Positions 51,539 through 60,850 of a stretch of DNA of 64,000 nt are shown here, one piece after another. Source of the stretch: Burkholderiales bacterium (GTDB lineage: Bacteria > Pseudomonadota > Gammaproteobacteria > Burkholderiales > Burkholderiaceae_C); contig JAECRL010000005.1 of assembly GCA_016000265.1 (NCBI GenBank), forward strand, positions 186,001 through 250,000, given 5' to 3'. Position numbers and translations under genes: made by a program. Position 1 is the stretch's first letter. Every line of letters starts with the position of its first letter. Under the pieces are notes generated by a model. That model searched no databases. It was not told where the DNA came from and saw nothing but the letters and a program-made list of their open reading frames with translations.

Positions 51539-52426
51539 TCAGTCTGCCTGGTCGAGCAGCAGGGCATCGCGGGTGACCAGCAGGAGCGGGTCATCACCGG
51601 AGGAGGTGGGCAGCCAGGTCACGGCCAGGGAGGGGAAGGCGCGCTCGAAGTTGGGGCGTTCGTTGCCGATCTCCAGCACGAGCACGGCGTCGTCCGTCAT
51701 GAAACGGTCGGGTTCGGCGCGCAGGGAGGCGAACAGGGCGCGGGTGAAGTCCATGCCGTCTTCGCCCGAGGCCAGCGCGAGTGCGGGCTCGGCGAGGTAC
51801 TCGGCGGGCAGCTTGCGCATCGAGTCCGCGTTGACGTAGGGCGGGTTGCAGACGATGAGGTCGTACGGGCCGTTGACGCCGGCCAGGCCATCGCTTTGCA
51901 GCAAGGTGATGCGGTCTTGCAGACCGTGCTGGTCGACGTTGATGCGGGCCACGGCGAGGGCGTCGGGGCTGATGTCGGCGGCGTCGACGGTGACATCGGG
52001 GTAGGCCATGGCCGAGAGCACGGCCAGGCTGCCGTTGCCGGTGCACAGGTCCAGCACGCGGCGGGTCTGGTCACTCAGCCAGGCGTCGATGCTGCCGTCG
52101 GCGAGCACCTCGGCGATGAACGAGCGGGGCACGATGGCTCGCTCGTCGACGTAGAAGGGCACGCCTTGCAGCCAGGCCTGCTTCGTGAGGTAGGCCGCGG
52201 GTTTGCGGGTGGCGATGCGTTCTTCGATCAGCGCCGTGCAGGCTTGTGCCTGTTCAGCTGAGACGACTTGCTGCTCGGCTTCGTCGAGCCCGTCGATGGG
52301 CAGGCCCAGTCGCCACAGCACCAGCCAGGCGGCTTCGTCGAATGCGTTGGTGGTGCCGTGCCCGAAGGCGACACCGGCTTGCGTCAGGCGCTGCGCTGCC
52401 TGTTCGATGAGTTCGATGACGTTCAC
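51539..52426 (-). CDS. prmB: Ribosomal protein L3 glutamine methyltransferase PrmB
   Basis: PrmB methylates a glutamine in ribosomal protein L3. The 295-aa protein has the SAM-binding motif [16 protein letters not shown] (about residue 135) and the NPPY active-site motif in [14 protein letters not shown], which marks the glutamine-N5 group. The segment [19 protein letters not shown] also supports PrmB over PrmC. It starts with GTG at 52426, overlapping the dapE stop (GTGA), so it is translationally coupled to dapE. Confidence 0.95.
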   Translation of the reverse strand: MNVIELIEQAAQRLTQAGVAFGHGTTNAFDEAAWLVLWRLGLPIDGLDEAEQQVVSAEQAQACTALIEERIATRKPAAYLTKQAWLQGVPFYVDERAIVPRSFIAEVLADGSIDAWLSDQTRRVLDLCTGNGSLAVLSAMAYPDVTVDAADISPDALAVARINVDQHGLQDRITLLQSDGLAGVNGPYDLIVCNPPYVNADSMRKLPAEYLAEPALALASGEDGMDFTRALFASLRAEPDRFMTDDAVLVLEIGNERPNFERAFPSLAVTWLPTSSGDDPLLLVTRDALLLDQAD

Positions 52427-53577
52427 GCCAGCAGCCTCTCGAGGGTGGCTCGGTAGATGTCTTTGAGTGGCTCGATGTCGGCCACGCGCACGTGTTCGTC
52501 GATTTTGTGGATGCTGGCGTTGACCGGGCCGAACTCCACGACCTGGGGGCAGACCTGGGCAATGAAGCGGCCGTCCGAGGTGCCGCCGGTGGTCGACAGC
52601 TCGGTGGTGACGCCGGTGACCTGTTCGATGGCCGCGGAGATGGCCTCCACCAGGGGCCCCTTGCGCGTCAGGAAGGGGCGCCCGCCCAGGGTCCAGTCGA
52701 TGTGGAAGTCCAGGCCATGCTGGCGCAGCACGTCTTCCAGGCGTTGCTGAAGCGACTCGGGCGTCGATTCGGTGGAGAAGCGGAAGTTGAAGTCGATGAC
52801 CAACTCGCCGGGGATGACGTTGTTGGCGCCGGTGCCCGCGTGGATGTTGGAGACCTGCCAGCTGGTGGGCGGGAAATGGTCGTTGCCCAGGTCCCAGGTG
52901 ATGGCGACGAGCTCGGCCAGCGCAGGCGCAACCAGGTGAATGGGGTTCTTGGCCAGGTGCGGGTATGCGATGTGACCTTGCACGCCTTTGACGCGCAGCT
53001 TGCCCGACAGGGAGCCGCGGCGGCCGTTCTTGATCATGTCGCCCACTTGCTTGACGGACGTGGGCTCGCCGACGATGCAGCAGTCCAGGCGCTCGCCGCG
53101 CTCTTGCAGCCATTCGCAGACCTTGACGGTGCCGTCGACCGAGGGGCCTTCTTCGTCGCTGGTGACGAGGAAGGCGATGCTGCCCCTGTGCTGAGGGTGG
53201 CTGGCCACGAACTCTTCGCTGGCCACGACCATGGCAGCCAGCGAGGTCTTCATGTCGGCGGCGCCGCGTCCGTAGAGCAGGCCATCGCGATGGCTGGGCA
53301 CGAAGGGCGGAGAGCCCCATTGGTCGAGCGGGCCCGTGGGCACCACGTCGGTGTGCCCGGCGAAAACGAGCGTGGGCGAGCCTTGCGCGTGGCCGAGGCC
53401 GCGCTTGATCGCCCACAGGTTGGTCACCGGCGCCTGTTCAGGGCCGAAGACCAGGGTGTGGGTTTCGAAGCCGAGGGCGCTCAAGCGCTCGGCCATCAGG
53501 GCCTGGCAGCCGTGGTCTTCGGGGGTGACGGAGGGGCGGGCGATCAGGGCTTCGGTCAGGCGCAGGGTGGCGGTCAT
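52423..53577 (-). CDS. dapE: Succinyl-diaminopimelate desuccinylase DapE
   Basis: DapE removes succinate from N-succinyl-L,L-diaminopimelate, giving the precursor of lysine and peptidoglycan. The 384-aa zinc enzyme has the metal-binding set in [31 protein letters not shown] and the catalytic Glu in [13 protein letters not shown], with [11 protein letters not shown] in the dimer domain and a C-terminal His in SIHKIDEHV. It lies between pilU and prmB. dapD and dapC, which act in the same pathway, are close by. Confidence 0.97.
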   Translation of the reverse strand: MTATLRLTEALIARPSVTPEDHGCQALMAERLSALGFETHTLVFGPEQAPVTNLWAIKRGLGHAQGSPTLVFAGHTDVVPTGPLDQWGSPPFVPSHRDGLLYGRGAADMKTSLAAMVVASEEFVASHPQHRGSIAFLVTSDEEGPSVDGTVKVCEWLQERGERLDCCIVGEPTSVKQVGDMIKNGRRGSLSGKLRVKGVQGHIAYPHLAKNPIHLVAPALAELVAITWDLGNDHFPPTSWQVSNIHAGTGANNVIPGELVIDFNFRFSTESTPESLQQRLEDVLRQHGLDFHIDWTLGGRPFLTRKGPLVEAISAAIEQVTGVTTELSTTGGTSDGRFIAQVCPQVVEFGPVNASIHKIDEHVRVADIEPLKDIYRATLERLLA

Positions 53578-53584
53578 CGGGTGC

Positions 53585-54787
53585 TCAGAGTCGGGTCGAG
53601 CCGAAGCCGGTGGTCGCGGGCTCTTCGGTGTTGACGTCCAGGGTGATTTCCGTGAAGGAGGGGCCGCTTTCCTGCTCTTCAGGCTTGCTGATCAGCTTGG
53701 ATTGCGTGGCGGTGGCGTTTTGCAGGCGCCACATCAGGTTGGTGGGCGAGTCGGCGTGGGCGAGGCCTTCGTCGCGGCTCACGATGCCCTCGTTGATGAG
53801 TCGGGCGATGTCCTGCTCGTAGCTTTGGGAGCCTTCGGCCATCGACTTCTCCAGCGCCTCTTTGACGCCGGTGATGTCGCCGCGGTCGATCATCTCGGAG
53901 ACCAGCGTGGTGTTGAGCAGCACCTCCACCGCGGGCACGCGCCCGCCGGCGTGGGGCCCGCCCTCGGCCTTGAGCAGGCGCTGGGAGACGATCGCTTTGA
54001 GCCCGGAGGCCAGGTCATTGAGCAAGGCCGGACGGGCTTCCGGCGTGTAGAACGACAGGATGCGGCCGAGCGCGTGGTAGCTGTTGTTGGCGTGCAGGGT
54101 CGACAGCACGAGGTGGCCCGAGAGGGCATACGACAGCGCGGCGGTCATCGTCTCGCGGTCGCGGATTTCACCGATCAGGATGCAGTCGGGGGCCTGGCGC
54201 AGCGCGTTTTTCAGGCCGACTTGCAGCGAATGGGTGTCGCGACCGACTTCGCGCTGGTTGACGATGGACTTCTTGTTGGTGAACAGGAATTCCAGCGGGT
54301 CCTCGATGGTGAGGATGTGCCCGGTCATGCGCTGGTTGCGGTACTCCAGCATCGAGGCCAGGGTGGTGCTCTTGCCGGTGCCGGTGGCGCCCGCCAGCAA
54401 AATGAGGCCGCGCTTTTGCATGATCAGGTCGCCCAGAATGGGCGGCACGTTCAGCGTGTCGAGCGCGGGGATGTCGGAGGGGATGTGGCGGAACACCGCG
54501 GCCACCGAGCCGCGCTGCTTGAAGGCGCTGAGTCGGAAAATGGCCACGCCGGGGATGGTGAGGCCCAGGTTGAGTTCCCCCGTTTCGTCGAGCTCTTCCA
54601 TCTGGGTGGGCGACACCATCTCGGCCAGCAGCTGGCGCGGCTGGGACGGTGTCAGCACCTGATCGGTGAGCTGCATGATCTGCCCGTTGATCTTGATGAG
54701 GATGGGCGTACGGGCCGACAGGAAAACGTCTGAAGCCTTCTTCTCGGCCATCAGGCGCAGCACGCGCTCGAGGTTGCCACCGCTCAT
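53585..54787 (-). CDS. pilU: Type IV pilus ATPase PilU
   Basis: PilU is a PilT-like retraction ATPase that assists PilT in type IV pilus twitching. The 400-aa protein has Walker [14 protein letters not shown] (about residue 134), the Asp box [18 protein letters not shown] and the His box [12 protein letters not shown]. The C-terminal region past about residue 345 is longer than in PilT, which supports PilU. The usual partner pilT is not in the window. It lies in a dap gene cluster, a placement common in Burkholderiales, with a hairpin in its leader. Confidence 0.92.
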   Translation of the reverse strand: MSGGNLERVLRLMAEKKASDVFLSARTPILIKINGQIMQLTDQVLTPSQPRQLLAEMVSPTQMEELDETGELNLGLTIPGVAIFRLSAFKQRGSVAAVFRHIPSDIPALDTLNVPPILGDLIMQKRGLILLAGATGTGKSTTLASMLEYRNQRMTGHILTIEDPLEFLFTNKKSIVNQREVGRDTHSLQVGLKNALRQAPDCILIGEIRDRETMTAALSYALSGHLVLSTLHANNSYHALGRILSFYTPEARPALLNDLASGLKAIVSQRLLKAEGGPHAGGRVPAVEVLLNTTLVSEMIDRGDITGVKEALEKSMAEGSQSYEQDIARLINEGIVSRDEGLAHADSPTNLMWRLQNATATQSKLISKPEEQESGPSFTEITLDVNTEEPATTGFGSTRL

Positions 54788-54822
54788 CGGGATCTCCTTG
54801 ATTTGTGTGTCAGGCGGGCCAG

Positions 54823-54848
54823 GCCGGGGGCCGCGTTCGGGCCCCGGC
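54823..54848. other. Strong hairpin between dapD and pilU
   Basis: GCCGGGG (54823-54829) pairs with CCCCGGC (54842-54848), with one mismatch and two further pairs inside. No T run follows on the minus strand, so it is not a simple terminator. It lies in the transcript between dapD and pilU and may affect RNA stability. Confidence 0.5.
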
Positions 54849-54857
54849 GCACACGGC

Positions 54858-55682
54858 TCAGGCGCCGCGCAGCAGGTCGTTGATGCTGGTCTTGGAGCGC
54901 GTTTGCGCGTCCACGCGCTTGACGATCACGGCGCAGTACAGCGAGTACTTGCCATCGGCCGAGGGCAGGTTGCCCGACACGACCACCGAACCGGCGGGGA
55001 TGCGGCCATACGACACCTCACCGGTGGCGCGGTCGTAGATCTTGGTGGACTGACCGATGTACACGCCCATGGAGATCACCGAGTTCTCTTCGACGATCAC
55101 GCCTTCAACGACTTCCGAGCGGGCGCCGATGAAGCAGTTGTCTTCGATGATGGTGGGGTTGGCCTGCAGGGGCTCGAGCACGCCGCCGATGCCCACGCCG
55201 CCCGACAGGTGGACGTTCTTGCCGATCTGAGCGCAGGAGCCGACGGTGGCCCAGGTGTCGACCATGGTGCCTTCGTCGACGTAGGCGCCGATGTTCACGT
55301 AGGACGGCATCAGGATCACGTTCTTGGCCTGGAAGGAGCCGCGGCGGGCCACGGCCGGCGGCACCACGCGCACGCCGGTGGCCTTGAGTTGCTCAGCCGA
55401 CATGCCGGCGTACTTGGTGGGCACCTTGTCGTAGAACTGCAGGGCGCCGTCGCCCATGGGCACGTTGTCGTTGAGGCGGAAGCTCAGCAGCACGGCCTTC
55501 TTGACCCACTGGTGCACTTCCCAGGCGCCGTTGATCTTCTCGGCCACGCGGATCTTGCCGGTGTCGAGCTGGTCGATGATGTGGTTGACGGCGTCACGGA
55601 CTTCGGCGGGGGCGCTGGCGGCGGACAGCTCGGCGCGCTGTTCCCAGGCCTGGTCGATGGTGGTTTGCAGAGCTTGGCTCAT
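54858..55682 (-). CDS. dapD: Tetrahydrodipicolinate N-succinyltransferase DapD
   Basis: DapD adds succinate to tetrahydrodipicolinate in the succinylase branch of diaminopimelate synthesis. The 274-aa protein has an N-terminal helical domain ([16 protein letters not shown]), and a left-handed beta-helix with [40 protein letters not shown] and [14 protein letters not shown]. The C-terminal [10 protein letters not shown] closes the fold. It follows dapC after 43 bp. Confidence 0.97.
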   Translation of the reverse strand: MSQALQTTIDQAWEQRAELSAASAPAEVRDAVNHIIDQLDTGKIRVAEKINGAWEVHQWVKKAVLLSFRLNDNVPMGDGALQFYDKVPTKYAGMSAEQLKATGVRVVPPAVARRGSFQAKNVILMPSYVNIGAYVDEGTMVDTWATVGSCAQIGKNVHLSGGVGIGGVLEPLQANPTIIEDNCFIGARSEVVEGVIVEENSVISMGVYIGQSTKIYDRATGEVSYGRIPAGSVVVSGNLPSADGKYSLYCAVIVKRVDAQTRSKTSINDLLRGA

Positions 55683-55725
55683 TTTGTGGACTTTCTTTCG
55701 GAAGGATTCGGGGGGGCGCTGGCGA

Positions 55726-56955
55726 TCAGCGCGGGAAGGACTGAATGAAGGCGCGGATGCGTTCTGCGGCTTCGACGCACTCTTCGACGCCGGCCACCAG
55801 GGCCATGCGCACGCGCCCGCGGCCGGGGTTGACCCCATTGGCCTCGCGGGCGAGGTAGCTGCCAGGCAGCACCGCGACATTGTATTGAGCCAGCAGCTCG
55901 CGCGTGAAAGCCTCGTCGCTGCCGCCACAGACGTGCGCGGGCACTTCGGCCCACAAGTAGAAGCCCGCGTCGGGCAGGGTCACGTTCATGACCTCGGCCA
56001 GCAAGGGCGTGACGCGCTCGAACTTCTGACGGTACAGGGCGCGGTTCTCCACCACATGGGCTTCGTCGTTCCAGGCGGCCACGCTGGCTCGCTGCACGGC
56101 CGGGCTCATGGCGCTGCCATGGTAGGTGCGGTAGAGCAGGAAGGCCTTCATCAACGCGGCGTCGCCCATGACGAAGCCCGAGCGCAGGCCGGGCACGTTC
56201 GAGCGTTTGGACAGGCTGGTCAGCGCGATCAGGTTCTTGAAGTCGTGGCGACCCAGTTGGGCGGCGGCTTCCAGTCCGCCCAGGGGGGCAGCGCCATCTC
56301 CTTGCCGGAAATAGATCTCGGAATAGCACTCATCCGAGGCGATGACGAAGCCGAAGCGATCGCTCAACTCGAACAGCTTGCGCCATTCATCGAGCGGCAT
56401 GACGGCGCCCGTCGGGTTGCCGGGCGAGCACACATAGAGCAGTTGCGTGGTGGCCCAGGTCGATTCGGGGATGCTGCCCCAGTCGGCGGCGAAGTTGCGC
56501 GCCGGGTCGGAGTTGGCGAACACCACGCGGGCGCCCGACAGCAGGGCCGCGCCTTCGTAGATCTGATAAAACGGGTTGGGACACACCACGGCGGGGCCCC
56601 CGGCATCGCGGTGCTGGCTGGGGTCGATGACCGTTTGAGCCAGGGCGAACAGCGCCTCGCGCGAGCCGTTGACCGGCAGGATCTGCGTGGTGGCATCAAG
56701 CTGGAGACCATAGCGGCGCTGCACCCAGGCGGCACAGGCTTCGCGCAGGGCCGGCTCGCCCGCGGTGGCGGGGTAGGCGGCCAGGCCGTCGAGGGCGTCG
56801 GTCAGGGCCTGTTTGATGAACGCCGGCGTGGGGTGCTTGGGCTCACCGATGCCCAGGCTGATGGCGCGCAGGGCGGGGTTGGGCGTCACGCCGGCGGTCA
56901 GGCCGCGCAGGCGTTCGAACGGGTAGGGCTGGAGTCGCTGCAGCAGGGGATTCAT
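55726..56955 (-). CDS. dapC: Succinyldiaminopimelate aminotransferase DapC
   Basis: DapC transaminates the succinylated intermediate made by DapD. The 409-aa PLP enzyme of fold type I has the Lys in [18 protein letters not shown] (about residue 241), the Asn in SPGNPTGAV and the Arg in the C-terminal [10 protein letters not shown]. The ATG at 56955 ([16 protein letters not shown]) is the conserved start. It heads the order dapC-dapD-pilU-dapE-prmB, so three steps of the pathway are in one cluster. Confidence 0.95.
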   Translation of the reverse strand: MNPLLQRLQPYPFERLRGLTAGVTPNPALRAISLGIGEPKHPTPAFIKQALTDALDGLAAYPATAGEPALREACAAWVQRRYGLQLDATTQILPVNGSREALFALAQTVIDPSQHRDAGGPAVVCPNPFYQIYEGAALLSGARVVFANSDPARNFAADWGSIPESTWATTQLLYVCSPGNPTGAVMPLDEWRKLFELSDRFGFVIASDECYSEIYFRQGDGAAPLGGLEAAAQLGRHDFKNLIALTSLSKRSNVPGLRSGFVMGDAALMKAFLLYRTYHGSAMSPAVQRASVAAWNDEAHVVENRALYRQKFERVTPLLAEVMNVTLPDAGFYLWAEVPAHVCGGSDEAFTRELLAQYNVAVLPGSYLAREANGVNPGRGRVRMALVAGVEECVEAAERIRAFIQSFPR

Positions 56956-57033
56956 GGGCGGCATTATCCCAGGACCGGCCGAGTCCGGCGGTTGTGGGCG
57001 CAGCCCTTTGAGGCGCTTCGGCGTGCTCAGCGC

Positions 57034-58197
57034 TCAGCGGTCTTCGCCGAGGGCGACGATGCAGCGATCGCGCCCGGCGCGTTTGGCCTCGTACAAGGCG
57101 CGGTCGGCTCGCTCCAGCGTCCGGTGCACGGGCACGGCGACTTCGTGCTGCGCCACCCCGGCTGAGAACGCCACGCGCAGCGAGGGCACCTTGGCCGAGA
57201 TGCTGCAGTGCTGCAAGGCGGTTCGCAGCCGGTCCAGTGCCACGAGGGCCTTGGTCGGGCTGGTGTTGGGCAGGATGAAGAGGAACTCTTCGCCACCCCA
57301 GCGACCCACGGTGTCCGACTCCCGCAAAGCGAGCATGGCCGCCGAAGCAAAGGACATCAGGGCCTCGTCGCCCACGCGGTGTCCGTGCTGGTCGTTGATG
57401 CGCTTGAAGTGGTCCAGGTCGATCAGCACCAGGGTGAACCGCTCGCCGTAGCGCTCGTAGCGCTTCATGCTGTTGACGAGTTTGTCCTGCATGTGTCGAC
57501 GGTTGTACAGGCCGGTCAGGGCGTCGCGGCTGGCGAGTTCCTGCACGCGCTGCAGCGTTTCGCGCAGCTCGCGGCGTTGCTGGGCCAGCCGGTTGCGCCA
57601 GGCCGAGATCTGGTAGGCCGCCAGGATCAAGGGGGGCAGCGTGCCCAGCATCAGCTCGAAGCGCAGCAGCTCCAGGGTGGGGGGGTAATACAGGGGGTCC
57701 AGGTGCGACAGCACCCCCATGCAGATCGCCAGCAGCACCATCGCCAGCACGCCCGTGAACACGGCCTGCCGAGGGTGGTGGGTGTACATGCCGAACACCA
57801 TCACCAAGGCGATGAGGACCAGCACCAGCCCGCGGTCGTAAGGGCCGATGGCGGTGTAGGCAAACGCGATGCACAGCAGCGAGAAGCCCTGCTGCGGCAG
57901 CATCAGGTTGGGGTCTCGCATCGTGCGGGTTTTGCCAAAGCGCACCAGCACGTAAAACAGCGTGTAGCAGGGGATGGCCGTGGCCAGCAGCAACTTGGGG
58001 GCGAAGTCGCGGATCAGGCCGACCTCCGCCGCGTAGAAGGCGGCGCTGCAGCAGATGGCGTACATCACCGCGCACAGGAGGATGACGCCGGTGCGCGCCC
58101 GCGTGGCGCGGTCGGGGCCGAAGATCAGCTTCACCAGCCGCCCCATCGAGTCGATGATGGGGTCGTGAGAGGGGGTGTGGGTCAGGGCGTCGCTCAT
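57034..58197 (-). CDS. Membrane-bound diguanylate cyclase (GGDEF)
   Basis: This 387-aa protein would make cyclic di-GMP. Residues about 25-195 form five to six membrane helices, followed by a short coiled coil and a GGDEF domain. The active site is GGEEF at about residues 300-304, and the inhibitory I-site RESD lies exactly five residues before it, so product feedback is likely intact. DALTGLYNRRH begins the domain. It overlaps the next gene, another cyclase of the same plan, by four bases (58194-58197). Confidence 0.93.
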   Translation of the reverse strand: MSDALTHTPSHDPIIDSMGRLVKLIFGPDRATRARTGVILLCAVMYAICCSAAFYAAEVGLIRDFAPKLLLATAIPCYTLFYVLVRFGKTRTMRDPNLMLPQQGFSLLCIAFAYTAIGPYDRGLVLVLIALVMVFGMYTHHPRQAVFTGVLAMVLLAICMGVLSHLDPLYYPPTLELLRFELMLGTLPPLILAAYQISAWRNRLAQQRRELRETLQRVQELASRDALTGLYNRRHMQDKLVNSMKRYERYGERFTLVLIDLDHFKRINDQHGHRVGDEALMSFASAAMLALRESDTVGRWGGEEFLFILPNTSPTKALVALDRLRTALQHCSISAKVPSLRVAFSAGVAQHEVAVPVHRTLERADRALYEAKRAGRDRCIVALGEDR

Positions 58198-59387
58198 GCG
58201 GCACCTCCGGTCTCGGCGCTCAGGTCGTGTGCGTGGACGGGCGAGGTGTTCGGGGCGGGGCGCTCGTCGGCGGTGGCAGCCAGGCAGCACCGGTTGCGGC
58301 CGGCTTGTTTGGCTTCGTACAGGGCCTGGTCGGCGCGGTCAACCAGCTGCTCCAGCGTCTCACCCGGTCGGGCCTGGGCCATCCCGGCCGAGAAGGTGGC
58401 GCGCACCCGCGGGTAGCCCGCAAAGCGCAGCGATTCGGTCGATTGGCGCAGGCGCTCGATGCCGGCCAGCGCCTCGCTGACTTGCACCTGCGGCATCATC
58501 ACCAGGAACTCCTCGCCGCCCCAGCGAGCGACCTTGTCCACCTGGCGCAGCTGTGACAGGGCGTGGGCGGCGAAGCCCGACAACACCGCATCGCCTGCCG
58601 GGTGACCATGGTGGTCGTTGATTTGCTTGAAGTGGTCCAGGTCGATCAGCGCCACCGTCAGCGGGTGGCCGTTGCGGTCGACGAGCTTGAGTTCGGCTTC
58701 GGCCAGGTCCGTCATCACGCGGCGGTTCATGAGTCCGGTGAGCGTGTCCTGCGTGGCCATGTGCTGCAAAGTGGACAGCGCCTGCGAAAGCTCCTTGGCT
58801 TGCTGCCCGATGCGGGTGCGGATGTCGGTCACCCACTTGGCCACCAGCGACAGGATCAGCAAGGTCGAGCCCCCGATGACGAAGTGCATCAGGCCGGTGG
58901 AGGAGGGGTAGCGGATCGGGTCCGCCCACGTCAGCCCGATGACCGACAAAAGCAGCATCAGCACCGAGGTCAGCCCCAGCACCAGCATCTGCGTGGGGCG
59001 CAGGCGGAACATGCACATGACGATGGTTTCTGCGACCAGGATCAGCACGCTGGCGCGGTGCTCGCCGACCTGAACGTAGGCCGAAAAGCTCAGGGCAATG
59101 GCGATGAGCGCGTGCGGCAGGGTCAGCACCGGGTCGGCGTAGCGGCGGCTCCAGCCACTGCGCACGAGGAAGAAGACGACGGCCAGCGTCAGCAGGCCCG
59201 TCCAGGTCAGGTGCCAGGCGATGCCGGCGGGCAGCACGCCGAGGTGGTCGGAGTGCCAGATGATGCCGAGGTTGACCAGGTAGAGCTGGGTGGTGGCCAG
59301 CACCAGCAGCACATGGCGAGCCCGCTGCGGGGTGGGGCCCAGCAGGATGCGAGCAGGCGTCGTCTGTAGCCAGGAGTTGAGGTTCAT
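58194..59387 (-). CDS. Membrane-bound diguanylate cyclase (GGDEF), paralogue
   Basis: This 397-aa protein has the same layout as its neighbour: six or so N-terminal membrane helices (about 25-195), a coiled coil and a GGDEF domain with GGEEF near residue 290. Its I-site is RQVD, also intact, five residues before GGEEF. It lies upstream of the first cyclase with a four-base ATGA overlap, so the two are translationally coupled. The shared architecture suggests tandem duplication with diverged sensor regions. Confidence 0.93.
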   Translation of the reverse strand: MNLNSWLQTTPARILLGPTPQRARHVLLVLATTQLYLVNLGIIWHSDHLGVLPAGIAWHLTWTGLLTLAVVFFLVRSGWSRRYADPVLTLPHALIAIALSFSAYVQVGEHRASVLILVAETIVMCMFRLRPTQMLVLGLTSVLMLLLSVIGLTWADPIRYPSSTGLMHFVIGGSTLLILSLVAKWVTDIRTRIGQQAKELSQALSTLQHMATQDTLTGLMNRRVMTDLAEAELKLVDRNGHPLTVALIDLDHFKQINDHHGHPAGDAVLSGFAAHALSQLRQVDKVARWGGEEFLVMMPQVQVSEALAGIERLRQSTESLRFAGYPRVRATFSAGMAQARPGETLEQLVDRADQALYEAKQAGRNRCCLAATADERPAPNTSPVHAHDLSAETGGAA

Positions 59388-59494
59388 GTCACAGCCAGGG
59401 TGGTCTTTCCTTATCGGCGGCGAGTTGGCTGGGCTTTAACGGGGCGTGCGGCGCTTGTCGGGGCTTCACCCCCAGGCCCCGTCACCTCAGGGAA

Positions 59495-60148
59495 TCAAGT
59501 CCTGTTTCGAGGCAGGTAGCGCTGGTCGGAGTACGTCAGCAGCCACTCGGGCTTGAAGGCAACGAACACCGACACCAGCATGCCGGTGCTGACGCCTTCA
59601 CCCCAGCCGACCAGCCAGTGGCCCAGCAGCCACTCTTCCAGGGCCAGGGTATCGGGCTTGCGCCCCGCCAGGTAGGCGAGGTAGCCCGAGAAGCTGACGG
59701 CCACCACGGTGGCGATGAAGGCCCGACCCAGGATGAAGACAAAGAGGTGTTTGGGCAGCAGCCAGCGAACCAGCAGTCCCAGGCCGAGCGCGAGGGTGCC
59801 GGGCACCAGGCCCAGCCAGACCAGGTGGGAGGCGAGTGACCCGATGTCAGGCGGGTGGGGCCGCCCGATCAGGCTGGAGGCGAGCACGATCGGCACCAGC
59901 GTCCACATGGCCAGGGGCCAGCCGAACATGAGGGTCAGCAGGCAGGCCGATGAGACGTGCAGGGCCATGCCGCTGGGCAGCAGGCGTTCGGTGCCCCACA
60001 GGAAGGGCAGCAAGGCGAGGGCGCCCAGCCAGGGGTGGACCAGGGGGCGGTGGCGCAGCGGCAGCCAGGGCTGAAACAGCAGTGCGGCCGTCAGGATCAG
60101 GCCACACAGCAGCCAGTCCAACCGCGGGGCGTGGCCGACTTCCAGCAT
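59495..60148 (-). CDS. CbiM-like membrane protein (energy-coupling factor permease type)
   Basis: This 217-aa protein is nearly all hydrophobic, with about six helices, and resembles a COG3235-type predicted membrane protein related to CbiM. The segment SGMALHVSSACLLTLMFGWPLAM resembles the CbiM N-terminal metal site with a conserved His. No ATPase or cobalt/nickel partner is next to it. Its ligand is therefore unknown; a metal is possible. It lies downstream of queF and upstream of the cyclase pair, all on the minus strand. Confidence 0.75.
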   Translation of the reverse strand: MLEVGHAPRLDWLLCGLILTAALLFQPWLPLRHRPLVHPWLGALALLPFLWGTERLLPSGMALHVSSACLLTLMFGWPLAMWTLVPIVLASSLIGRPHPPDIGSLASHLVWLGLVPGTLALGLGLLVRWLLPKHLFVFILGRAFIATVVAVSFSGYLAYLAGRKPDTLALEEWLLGHWLVGWGEGVSTGMLVSVFVAFKPEWLLTYSDQRYLPRNRT

Positions 60149-60202
60149 GCGAGGTCGGCGCCCGAGTGGCCTCGTTGCCTGGTGGGGCCGGCGATCAGCC
60201 GA

Positions 60203-60739
60203 TCAGCCGAGCAGGCCGGTTTCGGCGTTGTGCTGAGGCAGGTCGACCTTGGGCGCCGGCTTCCAGCCCTTCTTGCGGTGCTCCACGACCACGTTGGTGT
60301 AGATGCCGCCGCGCACGTACCACTTGGCCGTGATGCGCAGGAAGCGCGGGTTGATGGCCTTGACCATGTCCGACAGGATGTCGTTGGTCACCTTCTCGTG
60401 GAAGGCGCCCTGGTCGCGGTAGCTCCACATGTACATCTTCAGGCTCTTGAGTTCGATGCACTGCTTGTCGGCGATGCAGTCGATCGTGAAGTGCGCGAAG
60501 TCGGGCTGGCCGGTCAGCGGGCAAAAGCAGGTGAACTCGGGCACCTGGAACTGGATGACGTAGTCGCGCTCGGGGGCCGGATTGGGGAAAACGTCCAGGT
60601 GACGCGAGGGGGCCGAAGGCGGCGTGGCCGGCTTGGCGCGGGAGCCGACGTCCAGGGCGGCGGCCTTCTGGCGCGCCGGCGGGGTGGACGGGGTCGCGTC
60701 GGTCGCGCGGGGCTTGCGGGCGGGAGCGGTCTTGGCCAT
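60203..60739 (-). CDS. queF: NADPH-dependent 7-cyano-7-deazaguanine reductase QueF
   Basis: QueF reduces the nitrile preQ0 to the amine preQ1 for queuosine in tRNA. The 178-aa protein is the short (unimodular) form with an extra Lys/Ala/Pro-rich N-terminus of about 40 residues. The catalytic Cys is in PEFTCFCPLTGQPDFAH (about residue 93) and the QueF motif is ELKSLKMYMWSYRDQGAFHE, where Glu and the Arg-containing block bind substrate and NADPH. The ATG at 60739 is chosen. It is divergent from smc, with starts 112 bp apart. Confidence 0.95.
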   Translation of the reverse strand: MAKTAPARKPRATDATPSTPPARQKAAALDVGSRAKPATPPSAPSRHLDVFPNPAPERDYVIQFQVPEFTCFCPLTGQPDFAHFTIDCIADKQCIELKSLKMYMWSYRDQGAFHEKVTNDILSDMVKAINPRFLRITAKWYVRGGIYTNVVVEHRKKGWKPAPKVDLPQHNAETGLLG

Positions 60740-60850
60740 GGTCGTGTGAACGTGGGGTGACGGGGATTTCAACAAACCCCCGATGGTATCATCGTCGCTT
60801 CGTCAAAGCCTGGGTTTTTCTGCGTTTTGTCAGCCAAATCAACGACTTAG
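60740..60850. other. Divergent queF/smc promoter region
   Basis: The 111-bp gap contains a TATCAT -10-like hexamer (60787-60792) and a TTCAAC -35-like hexamer (60768-60773), with a spacing of 13 bp that is short for sigma70. An AAACCCCC run lies between. No other regulator site is apparent. Confidence 0.3.

Noticed and set aside
59439..59482. Terminator between the CbiM-like and cyclase genes
   Set aside because: ACGGGGC and GCCCCGT can pair, but the loop is long and no T run follows on the minus strand.
60740..60850. preQ1 riboswitch before queF
   Set aside because: The short leader shows no preQ1 aptamer-like C-rich loop and A-rich tail arrangement on the queF strand.
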